DNA of 64,000 nt from RYN-230 sp963837335 (GCA_963837335.1 CAWINS010000059.1:124001-188000); one strand, 5' to 3'; shown: positions 26,697-36,718, counted from the stretch's first letter. Translations and numbers: made by a program. The notes: generated from the letters alone by a model not told the origin.

Positions 26697-27233
26697 ATGG
26701 TGGACCAGGCCCGGGCGCGCAAGCTCGCCGACCGGATCGCCCAGATCGTGGCGGAGATGCTCGAGCGGCGGATCAAGGATCCCCGGCTCGGCTTCGTCAC
26801 CGTGACCGAAGCCCGGGTCACCGGCGACCTCCGAGAGGCCACCGTCTTCTACACCGTCTACGGATCAGACGAGGAACGGACCGCCACCGCGGTCGCGCTG
26901 GCCAGCGCGACCGGGGTCATCCGGTCCGAGGTGGGCCACCAGACCGGGCTGAAGCACACGCCGTCCCTGACGTTCGTGGCCGACACCATCCCGGAGGGGG
27001 CCCGGCACATGGAAGACCTGGTGGCGCGGGCCCGCGAGGCTGACGCCAGGCTGGCTGAGGTGCGCGAGGGTGCGGTGCCCGCCGGTGACCCGGATCCGTA
27101 CCGCGAATCACCGGGCGCCGCCGCAGACGACCTGGATGATGACGACCTGGCCGGCGATGAGCTGGATGATGACGATCTTCTCGGCGGAACGTCCGCCGCC
27201 GCCGACCAGGGCGCGGGATACTCACCACCGTGA
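26697..27233 (+). CDS. rbfA: Ribosome-binding factor A
   Basis: This 178-residue protein has a KH-like core that binds 16S rRNA during late 30S maturation. RARKLADRIAQIVAEMLER and IKDPRLGFVTVTEARVTGDL are the family signatures, followed by FVADTIPEGARHMEDLV. The C-terminal 50 residues are acidic with repeated DDDDL-like runs, a lineage-specific tail. Its stop overlaps the GTG of the next gene (GTGA). Confidence 0.95.
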   Translation: MVDQARARKLADRIAQIVAEMLERRIKDPRLGFVTVTEARVTGDLREATVFYTVYGSDEERTATAVALASATGVIRSEVGHQTGLKHTPSLTFVADTIPEGARHMEDLVARAREADARLAEVREGAVPAGDPDPYRESPGAAADDLDDDDLAGDELDDDDLLGGTSAAADQGAGYSPP

Positions 27234-28231
27234 CTGACCTGGCCAGCCAGCAGGCCCGGGCGCTGGCCCTCCTGGACACCGCGGACGAGGTGTGCCTGGC
27301 CTGCCATGTACGCCCGGACGCCGATGCGCTCGGCTCCATGCTGGCGTTCGCGCATGCCCTGGGCGCCCCCGGCCGTCGCGCCCAGCGCATCGTCGCCTCG
27401 TTCGGCGATGAGCCGTTCGAGATCCCGGAGATCCTCCGTTTCCTGCCCGGGCTCAGCCTGCTGAGCCCGCCGGACGCCTACCCGCACCGCCCCGAGCTCA
27501 TGGTCACCTTCGACGCGGGCAGCATCGACCGGCTGGGTGTCCTGGCCGGGCATGCGTCCCGTGCCGACCAGCTGATCGTCATTGACCATCACGCCTCCAA
27601 CACCGAGTTCGGCACCGTCAACCTGATCGACCCGGCCGCGGCGGCCACCGCCATCCTGGTGCTGAACCTGATCGATGCGGCGGGCATCGGGCTGACCCGG
27701 GATATCGCGTTCGGCCTCTACGCCGGGCTGGTCGCCGACACCGGCTCCTTCAAGTACTCCGCGACCACACCCGCCGTGCATGAGGCGGCGGCGCGGCTGC
27801 TGGGCACCGGGATAGAGCCGGGCATGGTGGCGCGCGAGCTGTGGGACCGGGCGCCCTTCGGCTACCTGGGGCTGCTCTCCGCAGTACTGGGCCGGGCCGT
27901 GCTGGAGCCGGACGCCGCCGGAGGCAACGGCCTGGTGTGGACCTCAGTGACCCGCGCCGACCGGGCCGCGCACGGCCTGTCCCTCGACGCGGTCGAGTCC
28001 GTCATCGACGTGCTGCGCCGCACCGACGAAGCGGAAGTGGCCATCGTCCTCAAGCAGTCCGAGGATGGGCTGTGGCAGGCGTCCGCCCGGTCCAAGGGCA
28101 AGGTGGACGTGGGCCGGGCCTGCTCCCGGCTGGGCGGTGGCGGGCACCGCAACGCGGCCGGCGTCACGCTGGCCGGCAGCGCCGAGGACGCCATCGCGCG
28201 GCTCCGCGGGCTGCTCGCGGAAAGCAGCTAG
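27230..28231 (+). CDS. DHH/DHHA1 phosphoesterase, NrnA-like nanoRNase/pAp phosphatase
   Basis: The product is 333 residues. The DHH domain has CHVRPDADALGSMLAF (metal site), VTFDAGSIDRLG, VIDHHASNTEFG and LVADTGSFKYS. The DHHA1 domain ends with GLWQASARSKGKVDVG and GGGGHRNAAGVTLAGS. Enzymes of this family degrade 2-5 nt RNAs and/or 3'-phosphoadenosine 5'-phosphate. Placed between rbfA and truB as in mycobacteria and Streptomyces. GTG 27230 overlaps the rbfA stop, so translation is coupled. Confidence 0.92.
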   Translation: MTDLASQQARALALLDTADEVCLACHVRPDADALGSMLAFAHALGAPGRRAQRIVASFGDEPFEIPEILRFLPGLSLLSPPDAYPHRPELMVTFDAGSIDRLGVLAGHASRADQLIVIDHHASNTEFGTVNLIDPAAAATAILVLNLIDAAGIGLTRDIAFGLYAGLVADTGSFKYSATTPAVHEAAARLLGTGIEPGMVARELWDRAPFGYLGLLSAVLGRAVLEPDAAGGNGLVWTSVTRADRAAHGLSLDAVESVIDVLRRTDEAEVAIVLKQSEDGLWQASARSKGKVDVGRACSRLGGGGHRNAAGVTLAGSAEDAIARLRGLLAESS

Positions 28232-28235
28232 GCCC

Positions 28236-29132
28236 GTGTCCCGCGACGCCCGGGGCAGCGCCCCGAGCGGGCTGATCGTGGTGGACAAGCCCGGCGGCCT
28301 GACCTCGCATGACGTGGTGGCCCGGATCCGGCGGCTGGCCGGGACCCGCCGGGTCGGGCACGCCGGCACCCTCGACCCGATGGCGACCGGGGTGCTCGTC
28401 GTCGGGGTGGAGAAGGCGACCCGGCTGCTGGGCCACCTGACCCTCACCGACAAGGAGTACCAGGCCACCATCCGGCTCGGCCAGGCCACCGACACCGGCG
28501 ACGCCGAGGGCACGGTCACCTCGGGCCGGCCCGCCGGCCACCTGTCCCTGGCCCAGGTGCAGGCGGCCGCGGCCGCCCTGACCGGGGAGATCCAGCAGGT
28601 GCCGCCCACGGTCAGCGCGATCAAGGTCGCGGGCCGCCGGGCCTACCAGCTGACCCGCGAGGGAGCCCCCCCGGTGCTCCAGCCGCGGCCGGTGACGGTC
28701 TGGTCCTTCACCGTCCAGGCCGTCCAGCCCGCGCCGGGAGACCTGCTGGACGTGGCGGTCGAGGTGCGCTGCTCCAGCGGCACCTATATCCGCGCCCTGG
28801 CCCGCGACATGGGCGAGGCGCTGGGCGTGGGCGGGCACCTCACCAGCCTCCGCCGGACCCGGGTCGGCCCGTACGGCCTGAGCGCCGCGCACACCCTGGA
28901 CCAGCTCGCCGACCAGCTGACCGTGCTGCCGCTGGCCCAGGCCGCGGCGGCGGCGTTCCCGGCGCGCGAGCTCACCGCGGACGAGGCCCGCTCGCTCTCG
29001 CACGGCGGCCGGCTGCCCGGCGTGGGCGGCGAGACCGGCCCGGTGGCCGCGTTCGGACCCGATGGCACGCTCATCGCGCTCGTGCAGGAGAAAGACGGCG
29101 TGGCCCGGCCGCTCGCGGTATTCGTCCCCTGA
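28236..29132 (+). CDS. truB: tRNA pseudouridine-55 synthase
   Basis: The product is 298 residues. GLIVVDKPGGLTSHDVV and the catalytic motif RRVGHAGTLDPMATGVL (Asp nucleophile) identify TruB, which makes pseudouridine in the T-loop of tRNAs. Further motifs are KEYQATIRLGQATDTGDAEG and VRCSSGTYIRALARDMG. A PUA-like C-terminal part ends LIALVQEKDGVARPLAVFVP. GTG 28236 lies four bases after the previous stop; the frame is open upstream but without family similarity. Confidence 0.95.
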   Translation: MSRDARGSAPSGLIVVDKPGGLTSHDVVARIRRLAGTRRVGHAGTLDPMATGVLVVGVEKATRLLGHLTLTDKEYQATIRLGQATDTGDAEGTVTSGRPAGHLSLAQVQAAAAALTGEIQQVPPTVSAIKVAGRRAYQLTREGAPPVLQPRPVTVWSFTVQAVQPAPGDLLDVAVEVRCSSGTYIRALARDMGEALGVGGHLTSLRRTRVGPYGLSAAHTLDQLADQLTVLPLAQAAAAAFPARELTADEARSLSHGGRLPGVGGETGPVAAFGPDGTLIALVQEKDGVARPLAVFVP

Positions 29133-29320
29133 CCAGCCCCGCAGGTCGCCGGAGCCGGGAGAGTGCCGGGCGGGAGACGGTTTTCGTTGCGGCTGATGAA
29201 TTTCCGGGCCGCGGCAGTGCGATCACGCGGGCGTCCGGCCCCGGGCTGCGGTCCCTGATCACGCCGGCCCGTCCGGCAGAATGGCAGATGCGGGCAGCCC
29301 GCTCGCGGGAGGAGAGCGTG

Positions 29321-30421
29321 ATGCCGCACACCAGCGATACCCGGATCCTCGGCTATGAGCCGCTGCTCTCGCCCGCGGCGCTGCTGGAGGAACTGCCGCT
29401 CGGGCCCGCCGAGGCGGACATGGTCGAGCGGTCCCGGAGCGAGGTGCGCGCCGTGCTGGACGGCGAGGACGACCGCCTCCTGGTGGTGGCCGGGCCCTGT
29501 TCGGTGCACGACCCGGCCGCCGGGCTCGACTACGCGCGCCAGCTGGCCGCGCTGCGCGAGGAGCTCGGGGAGGACCTGCTCGTGGTCATGCGGGTCTACT
29601 TCGAGAAGCCGCGCACGGTGACCGGCTGGAAGGGCCTGATCAACGATCCCGGCATGGACGGCACCCACGACGTGCACCGGGGCCTGCGGCTGGCCCGGCG
29701 GTTCCTGCTCGACGTGGTCTCGCTGGGGCTGCCGGTCGGCTGCGAGTGGCTGGACCCGATCACCCCGCAGTACATCGCCGACGCCGTGGCGTGGGGTGCG
29801 ATCGGCGCGCGGACCACCGAGAGCCAGGTGCACCGCCAGCTCGCCTCCGGCCTGTCCATGCCGATCGGGTTCAAGAACGGCACCGACGGCGACGTGCGGG
29901 TAGCCGTGGACGCCTGCCGGGCCGCGGCCGCGGGGCACACCTTCTTCGGCGTGACCCGGGCCGGGGCGGCGGCGGTGGTCACCACCGCGGGCAACCCCGA
30001 CTGCCACGTGATCCTGCGGGGCGGGCGGCCCGGCCCCAACTACGAGCCCGGGCCGGTGCGCACCGCGCTGGAGATGATCTCCGGCGCCGGGCTGGCCCGG
30101 CGGGTCATGGTGGACGCCAGCCACGGCAACAGCGGCAAGGACTACCGGCGCCAGCCCGCCGTGGCCGGGGTGCTGGCCGGCCAGATCGGCGGCGGTGAGC
30201 AGGGCATCGTGGGCATCATGCTGGAAAGCTTCCTGCAGCCCGGGCGGCAGGAGCCCGGGGACCCGGCGACGCTGGCTTACGGGCAGAGCGTGACCGACCC
30301 GTGCATCGACGTGGATACCACCGCCGAGGTGCTGCGCGGGCTGGCCGCCGCGGTCCGGCAGCGCCGGGCCGGCCTGCCCCCGCGGGCCGCCGCCGGGCGG
30401 GCCGCCGCGCCCGCGTCCTGA
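29321..30421 (+). CDS. Class-I DAHP synthase (AroG/AroF type)
   Basis: This 366-residue 3-deoxy-7-phosphoheptulonate synthase condenses PEP and erythrose-4-phosphate, the first step of aromatic biosynthesis. Motifs include VVAGPCSVHDPAAG, MRVYFEKPRTVTGWKGLIND, GARTTESQVHRQLASGLS, GFKNGTDGD and VDASHGNSGKDYRRQ, holding PEP, metal and erythrose-phosphate residues. It is of the E. coli AroG kind rather than the plant-like class II usual in actinobacteria. A strong GGGAGGAG site lies seven bases before ATG 29321. It is inserted between truB and ribF, which are normally neighbours; 155 bases separate it from truB, and I saw no convincing promoter in that gap. Confidence 0.93.
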   Translation: MPHTSDTRILGYEPLLSPAALLEELPLGPAEADMVERSRSEVRAVLDGEDDRLLVVAGPCSVHDPAAGLDYARQLAALREELGEDLLVVMRVYFEKPRTVTGWKGLINDPGMDGTHDVHRGLRLARRFLLDVVSLGLPVGCEWLDPITPQYIADAVAWGAIGARTTESQVHRQLASGLSMPIGFKNGTDGDVRVAVDACRAAAAGHTFFGVTRAGAAAVVTTAGNPDCHVILRGGRPGPNYEPGPVRTALEMISGAGLARRVMVDASHGNSGKDYRRQPAVAGVLAGQIGGGEQGIVGIMLESFLQPGRQEPGDPATLAYGQSVTDPCIDVDTTAEVLRGLAAAVRQRRAGLPPRAAAGRAAAPAS

Positions 30422-30529
30422 CGGGTCCCGCGTCCCGGCCGGCAGGCGTCCTGGCGGGCGAGCGTCCTGACCCGGGCCCGGGCATGGCACCCTTGAGGTG
30501 AACGCGTCGAGCATCGAAGGAGCAGCACC

Positions 30530-31507
30530 GTGCAGCGCTGGCAGGGCCTGGATGACGTGCCCGGAGACTGGGGCTCCTCGGTCGTCACCATCGGCGTGTT
30601 CGACGGTGTGCACCGCGGTCACCAGCGCATCGTGGGCCGGGCCGCCGAGGCCGCGGCCCGGCTGGACCTGCCCGTGGTCGTGATCACCTTCGACCCGCAT
30701 CCCATGGAGGTGGTCCGGCCCGGCTCGCATCCGCCGTTGCTGTGCACGGTCCGCCGCCGGGTGCAGTTGCTGGGCGGCGAAGGCGGCGACGCGGTCTGCG
30801 TCCTGCCGTTCACGCTCGACTTCTCCCGGCTGGGACCGGATGATTTCGTCCGGGCCGTACTCGCCGACCGGCTGCACGCCCGCTGGGTCGTGGTGGGAGA
30901 CAACTTCCGGTTCGGGCACCGCGCCGCGGGCGACGTGCCGCTGCTGGCCGAACTGGGCGAAAAATACGACTTCGGGGCGGAAGGTGTCCCGTTGCTCAGT
31001 GAACCGGAGCACGGGGAGCCCGGCAAGCCCGGCGCCATCATCTCCTCCAGCGGGATCAGGGACCTGCTGAACCAGGGAGACGTGGCCGGGGCCGCCGAGG
31101 ACCTGGGCCGCCCGCACCGGGTGGAGGGGGTCGTGGTGCGCGGCCAGCAGCGCGGCCGGGCGCTCGGTTTCCCCACCGCCAACCTGGAGACCGCCCCGCA
31201 CACCGCTGTCCCCGCCGACGGCGTGTACGCGGGCTGGCTGGTCAGCCTGGACGCCGAGGGCCAGGAGGAGCAGCGCTGGCCCGCGGCGATCTCGGTGGGC
31301 ACCAACCCGACCTTCGACGGGCGGGAACAGACCGTGGAGGCCTACGCGCTGGACCGGGACGATCTCGACCTGTACGGCCTGCACATGGCGGTGGAGTTCG
31401 TGGCGCGGCTGCGCGGTATGGTCCGGTTCGACTCCGCCGACGAGCTCACCGAGCAGATGCGCCGCGATGTGGACGAAGCCCGCGAGCTCATCGGCGGCAT
31501 CCGCTAG
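30530..31507 (+). CDS. ribF: Bifunctional riboflavin kinase/FAD synthetase
   Basis: The product is 325 residues. The N-terminal adenylyltransferase domain has VVTIGVFDGVHRGHQRIV (nucleotide-binding HxGH-like), VVVGDNFRFGHRAAGD and SSSGIRDLLNQGDV. The C-terminal flavokinase domain has GRALGFPTANLE, VYAGWL and ISVGTNPTFDGREQTVEAY. It converts riboflavin to FMN and FAD in the cytoplasm. GTG 30530 is preceded by GAAGGAG at eight bases. Upstream 108 bases contain three scattered GCGTCCTG words of no clear role. Confidence 0.95.
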   Translation: MQRWQGLDDVPGDWGSSVVTIGVFDGVHRGHQRIVGRAAEAAARLDLPVVVITFDPHPMEVVRPGSHPPLLCTVRRRVQLLGGEGGDAVCVLPFTLDFSRLGPDDFVRAVLADRLHARWVVVGDNFRFGHRAAGDVPLLAELGEKYDFGAEGVPLLSEPEHGEPGKPGAIISSSGIRDLLNQGDVAGAAEDLGRPHRVEGVVVRGQQRGRALGFPTANLETAPHTAVPADGVYAGWLVSLDAEGQEEQRWPAAISVGTNPTFDGREQTVEAYALDRDDLDLYGLHMAVEFVARLRGMVRFDSADELTEQMRRDVDEARELIGGIR

Positions 31508-31546
31508 CCCGGCACGGGCGCGCGGCCCCGGCGCGGCGGGTACGGC

Positions 31547-31574
31547 GTTTACGGACCGGCCCGCGTGATACCTT
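31547..31574 (+). promoter_or_regulatory. Candidate rpsO promoter and leader
   Basis: GTTTAC (31547-31552), 16 bases, then TACCTT (31569-31574) resembles an actinobacterial TAnnnT -10 with a -35. It would give a leader of about 135 bases before GTG 31717. S15 leaders often bind S15 for autoregulation; this one has GC hairpins (AGGGGCTTCCCC) but I could not assign a known S15-binding fold. Confidence 0.4.
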
Positions 31575-31716
31575 TAGGTAACGGTCGGCATGTTCCGGCC
31601 TGGTTAGCTGCACCCTCAAGCGGCTGACCGAGGGGCTTCCCCGCACTTCCAGTGTTATCTGGGCCGCGCCGAGCCTCTTCCTGCCTCATTGACTGACACA
31701 AAGATAGGAAAGCCAC

Positions 31717-31986
31717 GTGCCGCTGGACACAGCCGTGAAGAAGGAGATCATCGCAGGGAACGCGACCAGTGAGGGTGACACCGGTTCGCCGGAAGTCCAG
31801 GTTGCGCTGCTGACGCGACGGATCAACGACCTGACCGAGCACCTCAAGGTGCACAAGCACGATCACCACAGCCGTCGCGGCCTGCTGCTGCTGGTCGGGC
31901 GCCGCCGGCGCCTGCTCAAGTACCTGGCCAGCACGGACATCGAGCGCTACCGTGCGCTCATCAGCAAGCTCGGCCTGCGCAGGTAG
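31717..31986 (+). CDS. rpsO: 30S ribosomal protein S15
   Basis: The product is 89 residues, the normal length. TGSPEVQVALLTRRINDLTEHL and KHDHHSRRGLLLLVGRRRRLL are invariant S15 segments that bind the 16S central domain. It starts at GTG 31717 behind TAGGAAAG. The gene order rpsO-pnp is the classic one. Confidence 0.97.
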   Translation: MPLDTAVKKEIIAGNATSEGDTGSPEVQVALLTRRINDLTEHLKVHKHDHHSRRGLLLLVGRRRRLLKYLASTDIERYRALISKLGLRR

Positions 31987-32118
31987 GTCCGGGACAACTC
32001 AAGAACGACTTCCCGCGGCCCCCGATCCCGGAGCGCTCAGGGCGCCAGGACCGGTCCTCGGTAGTGGTTCTCGGGTCGCGTGTGCGCGCTTACCGGCGCG
32101 GCACAGGCGGGCCGAGGG

Positions 32119-32192
32119 CTTCGATCGAAGACCGGGCCGGCCGCTGGCCGGGCCAGATGGAACGGACTGCACGGCTCATGCCCCAGGGCATG
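32119..32192 (+). promoter_or_regulatory. Hairpins in pnp leader
   Basis: The 288-base rpsO-pnp gap is non-coding. It holds a perfect 12-base palindrome CTTCGATCGAAG (32119-32130) and a hairpin CATGCCCCAGGGCATG (32177-32192). In other bacteria the pnp leader is folded and cut by RNase III, after which PNPase represses itself. The same is plausible here but unproved. Confidence 0.35.
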
Positions 32193-32274
32193 GGCCACAG
32201 AACACCGACCGGACGGCATCGGCCGCGTACCACCGGCGGCGGGCGGAGCGGGACCTCACAAGGAGGTCTCACCC

Positions 32275-34589
32275 ATGGAGGGTGTGTTTACCGCCGAAGC
32301 CGTTATCGATAACGGCACCTTCGGCACCCATACGATCAAGTTCGAGACCGGCCGGCTCGCTCGCCTGGCCGCCGGTTCTGCCGTCGCCACGCTGGACGAC
32401 GAGACGGTGATCCTGTCCGCCACCACGGCGGGCAAGCACCCCAAGGAAGGGCTGGACTTCTTCCCCCTCACGGTGGACGTCGAGGAGCGGATGTACGCGA
32501 TCGGCCGTATCCCCGGATCCTTCTTCCGCCGGGAAGGCCGTCCGTCCGAGGACGCGATCCTCACCTGCCGCCTCATTGACCGGCCGCTGCGGCCTTCGTT
32601 CGTCAAGGGTCTCCGCAACGAAGTTCAGGTCGTGGAGACGATCCTGGCGCTCAATCCTGAGCACCTGTACGACGTGGTCGCCATCAACGCCGCGTCCCTG
32701 TCCACCATGCTCGCCGGGCTGCCGTTCTCGGGCCCGATCGCCGGCGTGCGGGTCGCCCTGATCAAGGGCCAGTGGGTCGGGTTCCCCACCCACGAGCAGC
32801 TGAGCGACGCCACCTTCGACATGGTGGTCGCGGGCCGGGTACTCCCCGACGGTGACGTGGCCATCATGATGGTCGAGGCGGAGTCCACCACCGGCACCAT
32901 CGGGATGCTGGCCGACTCCTCCAGCGGTGCGGTCGCGCCCACCGAGGAGACCGTGCCGGAGGGCCTGGAGGCGGCCAAGCCGTTCCTCAAGCTCCTCTGC
33001 GAGGCCCAGCAGCGGGTCGCCGACCAGGCCGCCAAGCCGACCGGCGAGTTCCCCGTGTTCGCGGACTACCAGCCGGACGTCTACGACGCCGTGGCCGCGG
33101 ACGTCTCCGACGAGCTGGCCCGGGTGCTGACCATCGCGGGCAAGCAGGAGCGCGAGACCGAGACCGACCGGGTCAAGGCGCTCGCCCAGGAGAAGCTGGC
33201 CGGCCAGTTCGAGGGCCGCGAGAAGGAGATCAGCGCGGCCTTCCGGGCGGTGACCAAGAAGCTGGTCCGCGAGCGGATCATCTCCGACGGCGTCCGCATC
33301 GACGGCCGCGGCCTGACCGACATCCGCCAGCTGTCCGCGGAGGCGCACATACTGCCCCGGGTGCACGGCTCGGCCCTGTTCGAGCGGGGTGAGACGCAGA
33401 TCCTCGGCGTCACCACGCTGAACATGCTCCGGATGGAGCAGATGATCGACACGCTCAACCCGGAGCGCACCAAGCGGTACATGCACAACTACAACTTCCC
33501 GCCGTACTCCACCGGGGAGACCGGCCGGGTCGGCTCGCCGAAGCGCCGCGAGATCGGTCACGGCGCGCTGGCCGAGCGGGCCCTGCTGCCGGTCCTGCCG
33601 AGCCGCGAGGAGTTCCCCTACGCGATCCGCCAGGTCTCCGAGGCGATCGGGTCCAACGGCTCGACCTCCATGGGCTCGGTGTGCGCGTCCACCATGTCGC
33701 TGCTGGACGCGGGCGTCCCGCTGCGGGACATGGTGTCCGGCATCGCGATGGGCCTGATCCACGAGGGCGGCCAGTTCGTCACCCTGACCGACATCCTGGG
33801 CGCCGAGGACGCGTTCGGCGACATGGACTTCAAGGTCGCGGGGACCAAGGACATCATCACCGCGCTCCAGCTGGACACCAAGCTGGACGGGATCCCGGCC
33901 GCCGTGCTCGGTGCGGCGCTGCGCCAGGCCCGCGGGGCCCGGCTCACGATCCTCGAGGTCATGCGCGAGGCCATCGACGCCCCGGGCGAGATGAGCCCGC
34001 AGGCGCCGCGGATCATCACGATCAAGGTCCCGGTGGACAAGATCGGTGAGGTCATCGGGCCCAAGGGCAAGATGATCAACTCCATCCAGGAGGACACCGG
34101 CGCCGAGATCACCATCGAGGACGACGGCACCATCTACATCGGTGCCACCGATGGGCCCTCCGCCGAGGCCGCGCGGACGACGATCAACGCGATCGCCAAC
34201 CCGCACATGCCCGAGGTGGGCGAGCGCTTCCTCGGAACCGTGGTCAAGACGACCACGTTCGGCGCGTTCATCTCCCTGCTGCCGGGCAAGGACGGCCTGC
34301 TGCACATCACCCAGCTGCGCAAGCTGCACGGCGGGGCCCGGATCGACAACGTCGATGACGTGGTCAAGGTCGGCGACAAGATCCAGGTCGAGATCCGCGA
34401 GATCGATGACCGCGGCAAGCTGTCCCTGGTGCCGGTCGAGGTGGTCGAGCGTGAGGCGGCGCCGGGAACGGTGACGGCGGCGGGTCCGGTGCGCCGGAGT
34501 CGTCCGATGGCGGCGCGGCAGGCCAGGCTGGTGGCGGCGACAGCCACCGGACCCGGCACCGCGAGCGCCGGCACAGCAACAACTCGTGA
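32275..34589 (+). CDS. pnp: Polyribonucleotide nucleotidyltransferase (frame break in tail)
   Basis: PNPase is a phosphorolytic 3'-5' exoribonuclease of about 771 residues. Two RNase PH domains (EGVFTAEAVIDNGTFGTHTI...; then RIDGRGLTDIRQLSAEAHIL, NFPPYSTGETGRVGSPKRRE, EDAFGDMDFKVAGT) are followed by KH (IGEVIGPKGKMINSIQEDTG) and S1 (GTVVKTTTFGAFISLLPG). The start ATG 32275 follows a perfect AGGAGGT. After VEREAAPG a base is missing near 34465 (GGG for GGGG). The corrected frame gives a Gly/His/Arg-rich tail ending SNNS with TGA 34587-34589, overlapping the next GTG. The uncorrected frame runs to 34623, inside the peptidase gene. Confidence 0.93.
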
Positions 34590-35929
34590 GCAGCCCGGAC
34601 GTGCAGGCTGGACTGGCGGATGATGACCCAGGAACCGTACGGCGCAGCGTGCTGCCCGGCGGGCTCCGGGTCATCACCGAGTCGCTGCCGTCGGTCCGGT
34701 CGGTCGCGTTCGGCATCTGGGCGGGGGTGGGGTCCGTTGACGAGGACCTCACCCACGCCGGGGCCACGCACTACCTGGAGCACCTGTTGTTCAAGGGCAC
34801 CAGGCGGCGCACCGCGCTGGAGATCTCGGCCGAGATGGACGCGGTCGGCGGCGAGCTGAACGCGTTCACCGGCAAGGAGTACACCTGCTACTACGCGCGG
34901 GTGCTGGACGCCGACCTGCCGCTGGCCATGGATGTGCTGTCCGACATGGTGACCAGCTCGCTCATCGAGCCGAAGGACGTCGACGCCGAGCGCGGCGTGA
35001 TCCTCGAAGAGATCGCCATGAACGACGACGATCCCGGCGACACGGTGCACGAGGCGTTCGTCGCCAAGCTGTTCGGTGACACCCCGCTCGGCCGGCCGAT
35101 TCTCGGCACGGTCGACTCCATCAACGGCATCACCACCGAGCGGATCGCCGAGCACTACCGCGCCCGGTACACGCCGGACCACCTGGTCGTGGCCGCGGCG
35201 GGCAGCCTCGACCACGAGATGGTGGTGGAGGCGGCCCGGCGCGAGTTCGCCGGCGTGCTCAGCGGGGAGACCAGGCCCGCCGGGCCGCGGCTGTCCACCC
35301 CGGGCGGCCCGCCGCCGGTGGGCGGCGCGGTGGACGGCGATCCCGGCCGTGGTGTGCAGCTGGTGTCGCGGGGGATCGAGCAGGCCAACCTGATCCTCGG
35401 CTGCGAGGGCCTGAGCCGGACCGACGACCGGCGGTTCGCGCTGGGCGTGCTCAACGCGGCTCTCGGCGGCGGCATGTCCTCGCGGCTGTTCCAGGAGGTG
35501 CGCGAGAAGCGCGGCCTGGCCTACTCGGTCTACAGCTTCACCTCCCAGCACGCCGACACCGGCATCTGGGGGGTCTACGTGGGCTGCCTGCCGTCCAAGG
35601 CCGACGAGGTGCTGTCGATCTGCCGGGACGAGATCGCCAAGGTGGTGTCCGGCGGCCTGTCCGACGCCGAACTCGACCGGGGCAAGGGCCAGATGCGCGG
35701 CTCGATGGTGCTCGGCCTGGAGGACCCCTCCTCGCGGATGAGCCGGCTGGGCAAGTCCGAGCTGGTGTACCCGCGGCTGGAGCCGGTCGACGAGATCCTG
35801 GCCTCGATCGAGGCGGTCTCGCACGACGCGGTGCGCAGCGTGGCCGAGGAGATCCTGACCCGGCCCAAGGTGCTGGCCGTGGTCGGCCCGTACGACGACG
35901 ACGCGCCGTTCACCAACGCTCTCGCGTAG
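34586..35929 (+). CDS. M16-family zinc peptidase (mitochondrial-processing-peptidase-like)
   Basis: The product is 447 residues. The inverted zinc motif HYLEH (in ATHYLEHLLFKGT) with the downstream Glu in ERGVILEEIAMNDDDP marks an active M16B peptidase. The second half-domain has GGGMSSRLFQEVREKRGLAYSVYS. Homologues always follow pnp in actinobacteria; their physiological substrate is not well defined. GTG 34586 overlaps the restored pnp stop (GTGA), evidence both for this start and for the pnp correction. dapB follows after 51 bases that contain a duplicated CTTCAGGGCGAG. Confidence 0.92.
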   Translation: MSSPDVQAGLADDDPGTVRRSVLPGGLRVITESLPSVRSVAFGIWAGVGSVDEDLTHAGATHYLEHLLFKGTRRRTALEISAEMDAVGGELNAFTGKEYTCYYARVLDADLPLAMDVLSDMVTSSLIEPKDVDAERGVILEEIAMNDDDPGDTVHEAFVAKLFGDTPLGRPILGTVDSINGITTERIAEHYRARYTPDHLVVAAAGSLDHEMVVEAARREFAGVLSGETRPAGPRLSTPGGPPPVGGAVDGDPGRGVQLVSRGIEQANLILGCEGLSRTDDRRFALGVLNAALGGGMSSRLFQEVREKRGLAYSVYSFTSQHADTGIWGVYVGCLPSKADEVLSICRDEIAKVVSGGLSDAELDRGKGQMRGSMVLGLEDPSSRMSRLGKSELVYPRLEPVDEILASIEAVSHDAVRSVAEEILTRPKVLAVVGPYDDDAPFTNALA

Positions 35930-35980
35930 CGCGTAGCGCGGGACACCCGGCTTCAGGGCGAGCTTCAGGGCGAGGAGCAA

Positions 35981-36718
35981 ATGATCAAGGTCGGTGTACT
36001 GGGGGCCCGGGGCCGGATGGGCGGCGAGGTCGGCCGGGCGCTGGCCGCCGCGGATGACCTCGAGCTCGCGGCCGAGGTGGACGACGGCGATGCCCTCGAC
36101 GGACTCACCGGCTGCGCGGTGGTCGTCGACTTCACCCACCCGGGCGTGGTCATGGATAACCTGCGCTGGTGCATCGGCCACGGCCTGGACGTGGTGGTCG
36201 GCACCTCAGGGTTCGGTGCGGAGCGGCTGGCGCAGGTCCGGTCATGGCTCGCGGACGCCCCCTCGGTGCGCGTCCTGATCGCCGCCAACTTCTCGGTCGG
36301 CGCGGTGCTGATGATGAGCTTCGCGGCCCAGGCCGCCCGGTTCTTCGAATCGGCCGAGATCATCGAACTGCACCACGCGGGCAAGATGGACGCCCCGTCC
36401 GGGACCGCGTCCCGGACGGCGTCGCTGATCGCGGCGGCCCGCTCGGCCGCCGGGCTGGGCCCGATGCCTGACGCGACCGCGACCGCCGCCCCGGGAGCCA
36501 GGGGAGCCGAGATGGACGGGGTGCACGTGCATTCGGTGCGGCTGGCCGGGCTGGTCGCCCATCAGGAGGTCCTGCTGGGCGGGCACGGCGAGACGCTGAC
36601 CATCCGGCATGACTCGCTCGACCGGGCCTCGTTCATGCCGGGCGTGCTGCTCGCCGTGCGCGGGCTGGCCTCCCTGCCACCGGGCCTGACCTTCGGCCTG
36701 GAACCACTGCTCTTCTAG
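35981..36718 (+). CDS. dapB: 4-hydroxy-tetrahydrodipicolinate reductase
   Basis: The product is 245 residues. The NAD(P)-binding start is KVGVLGARGRMGGEVGRAL, then VVDFTHPGVVMDN and GTSGFGAERLAQ. The catalytic stretch is IIELHHAGKMDAPSGTASRTA, with the active His and Lys. It reduces the DapA product in lysine and diaminopimelate synthesis. ATG 35981 has GAGGAG upstream. It ends the cluster, immediately followed by a terminator and dispersed repeat. Confidence 0.96.
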   Translation: MIKVGVLGARGRMGGEVGRALAAADDLELAAEVDDGDALDGLTGCAVVVDFTHPGVVMDNLRWCIGHGLDVVVGTSGFGAERLAQVRSWLADAPSVRVLIAANFSVGAVLMMSFAAQAARFFESAEIIELHHAGKMDAPSGTASRTASLIAAARSAAGLGPMPDATATAAPGARGAEMDGVHVHSVRLAGLVAHQEVLLGGHGETLTIRHDSLDRASFMPGVLLAVRGLASLPPGLTFGLEPLLF

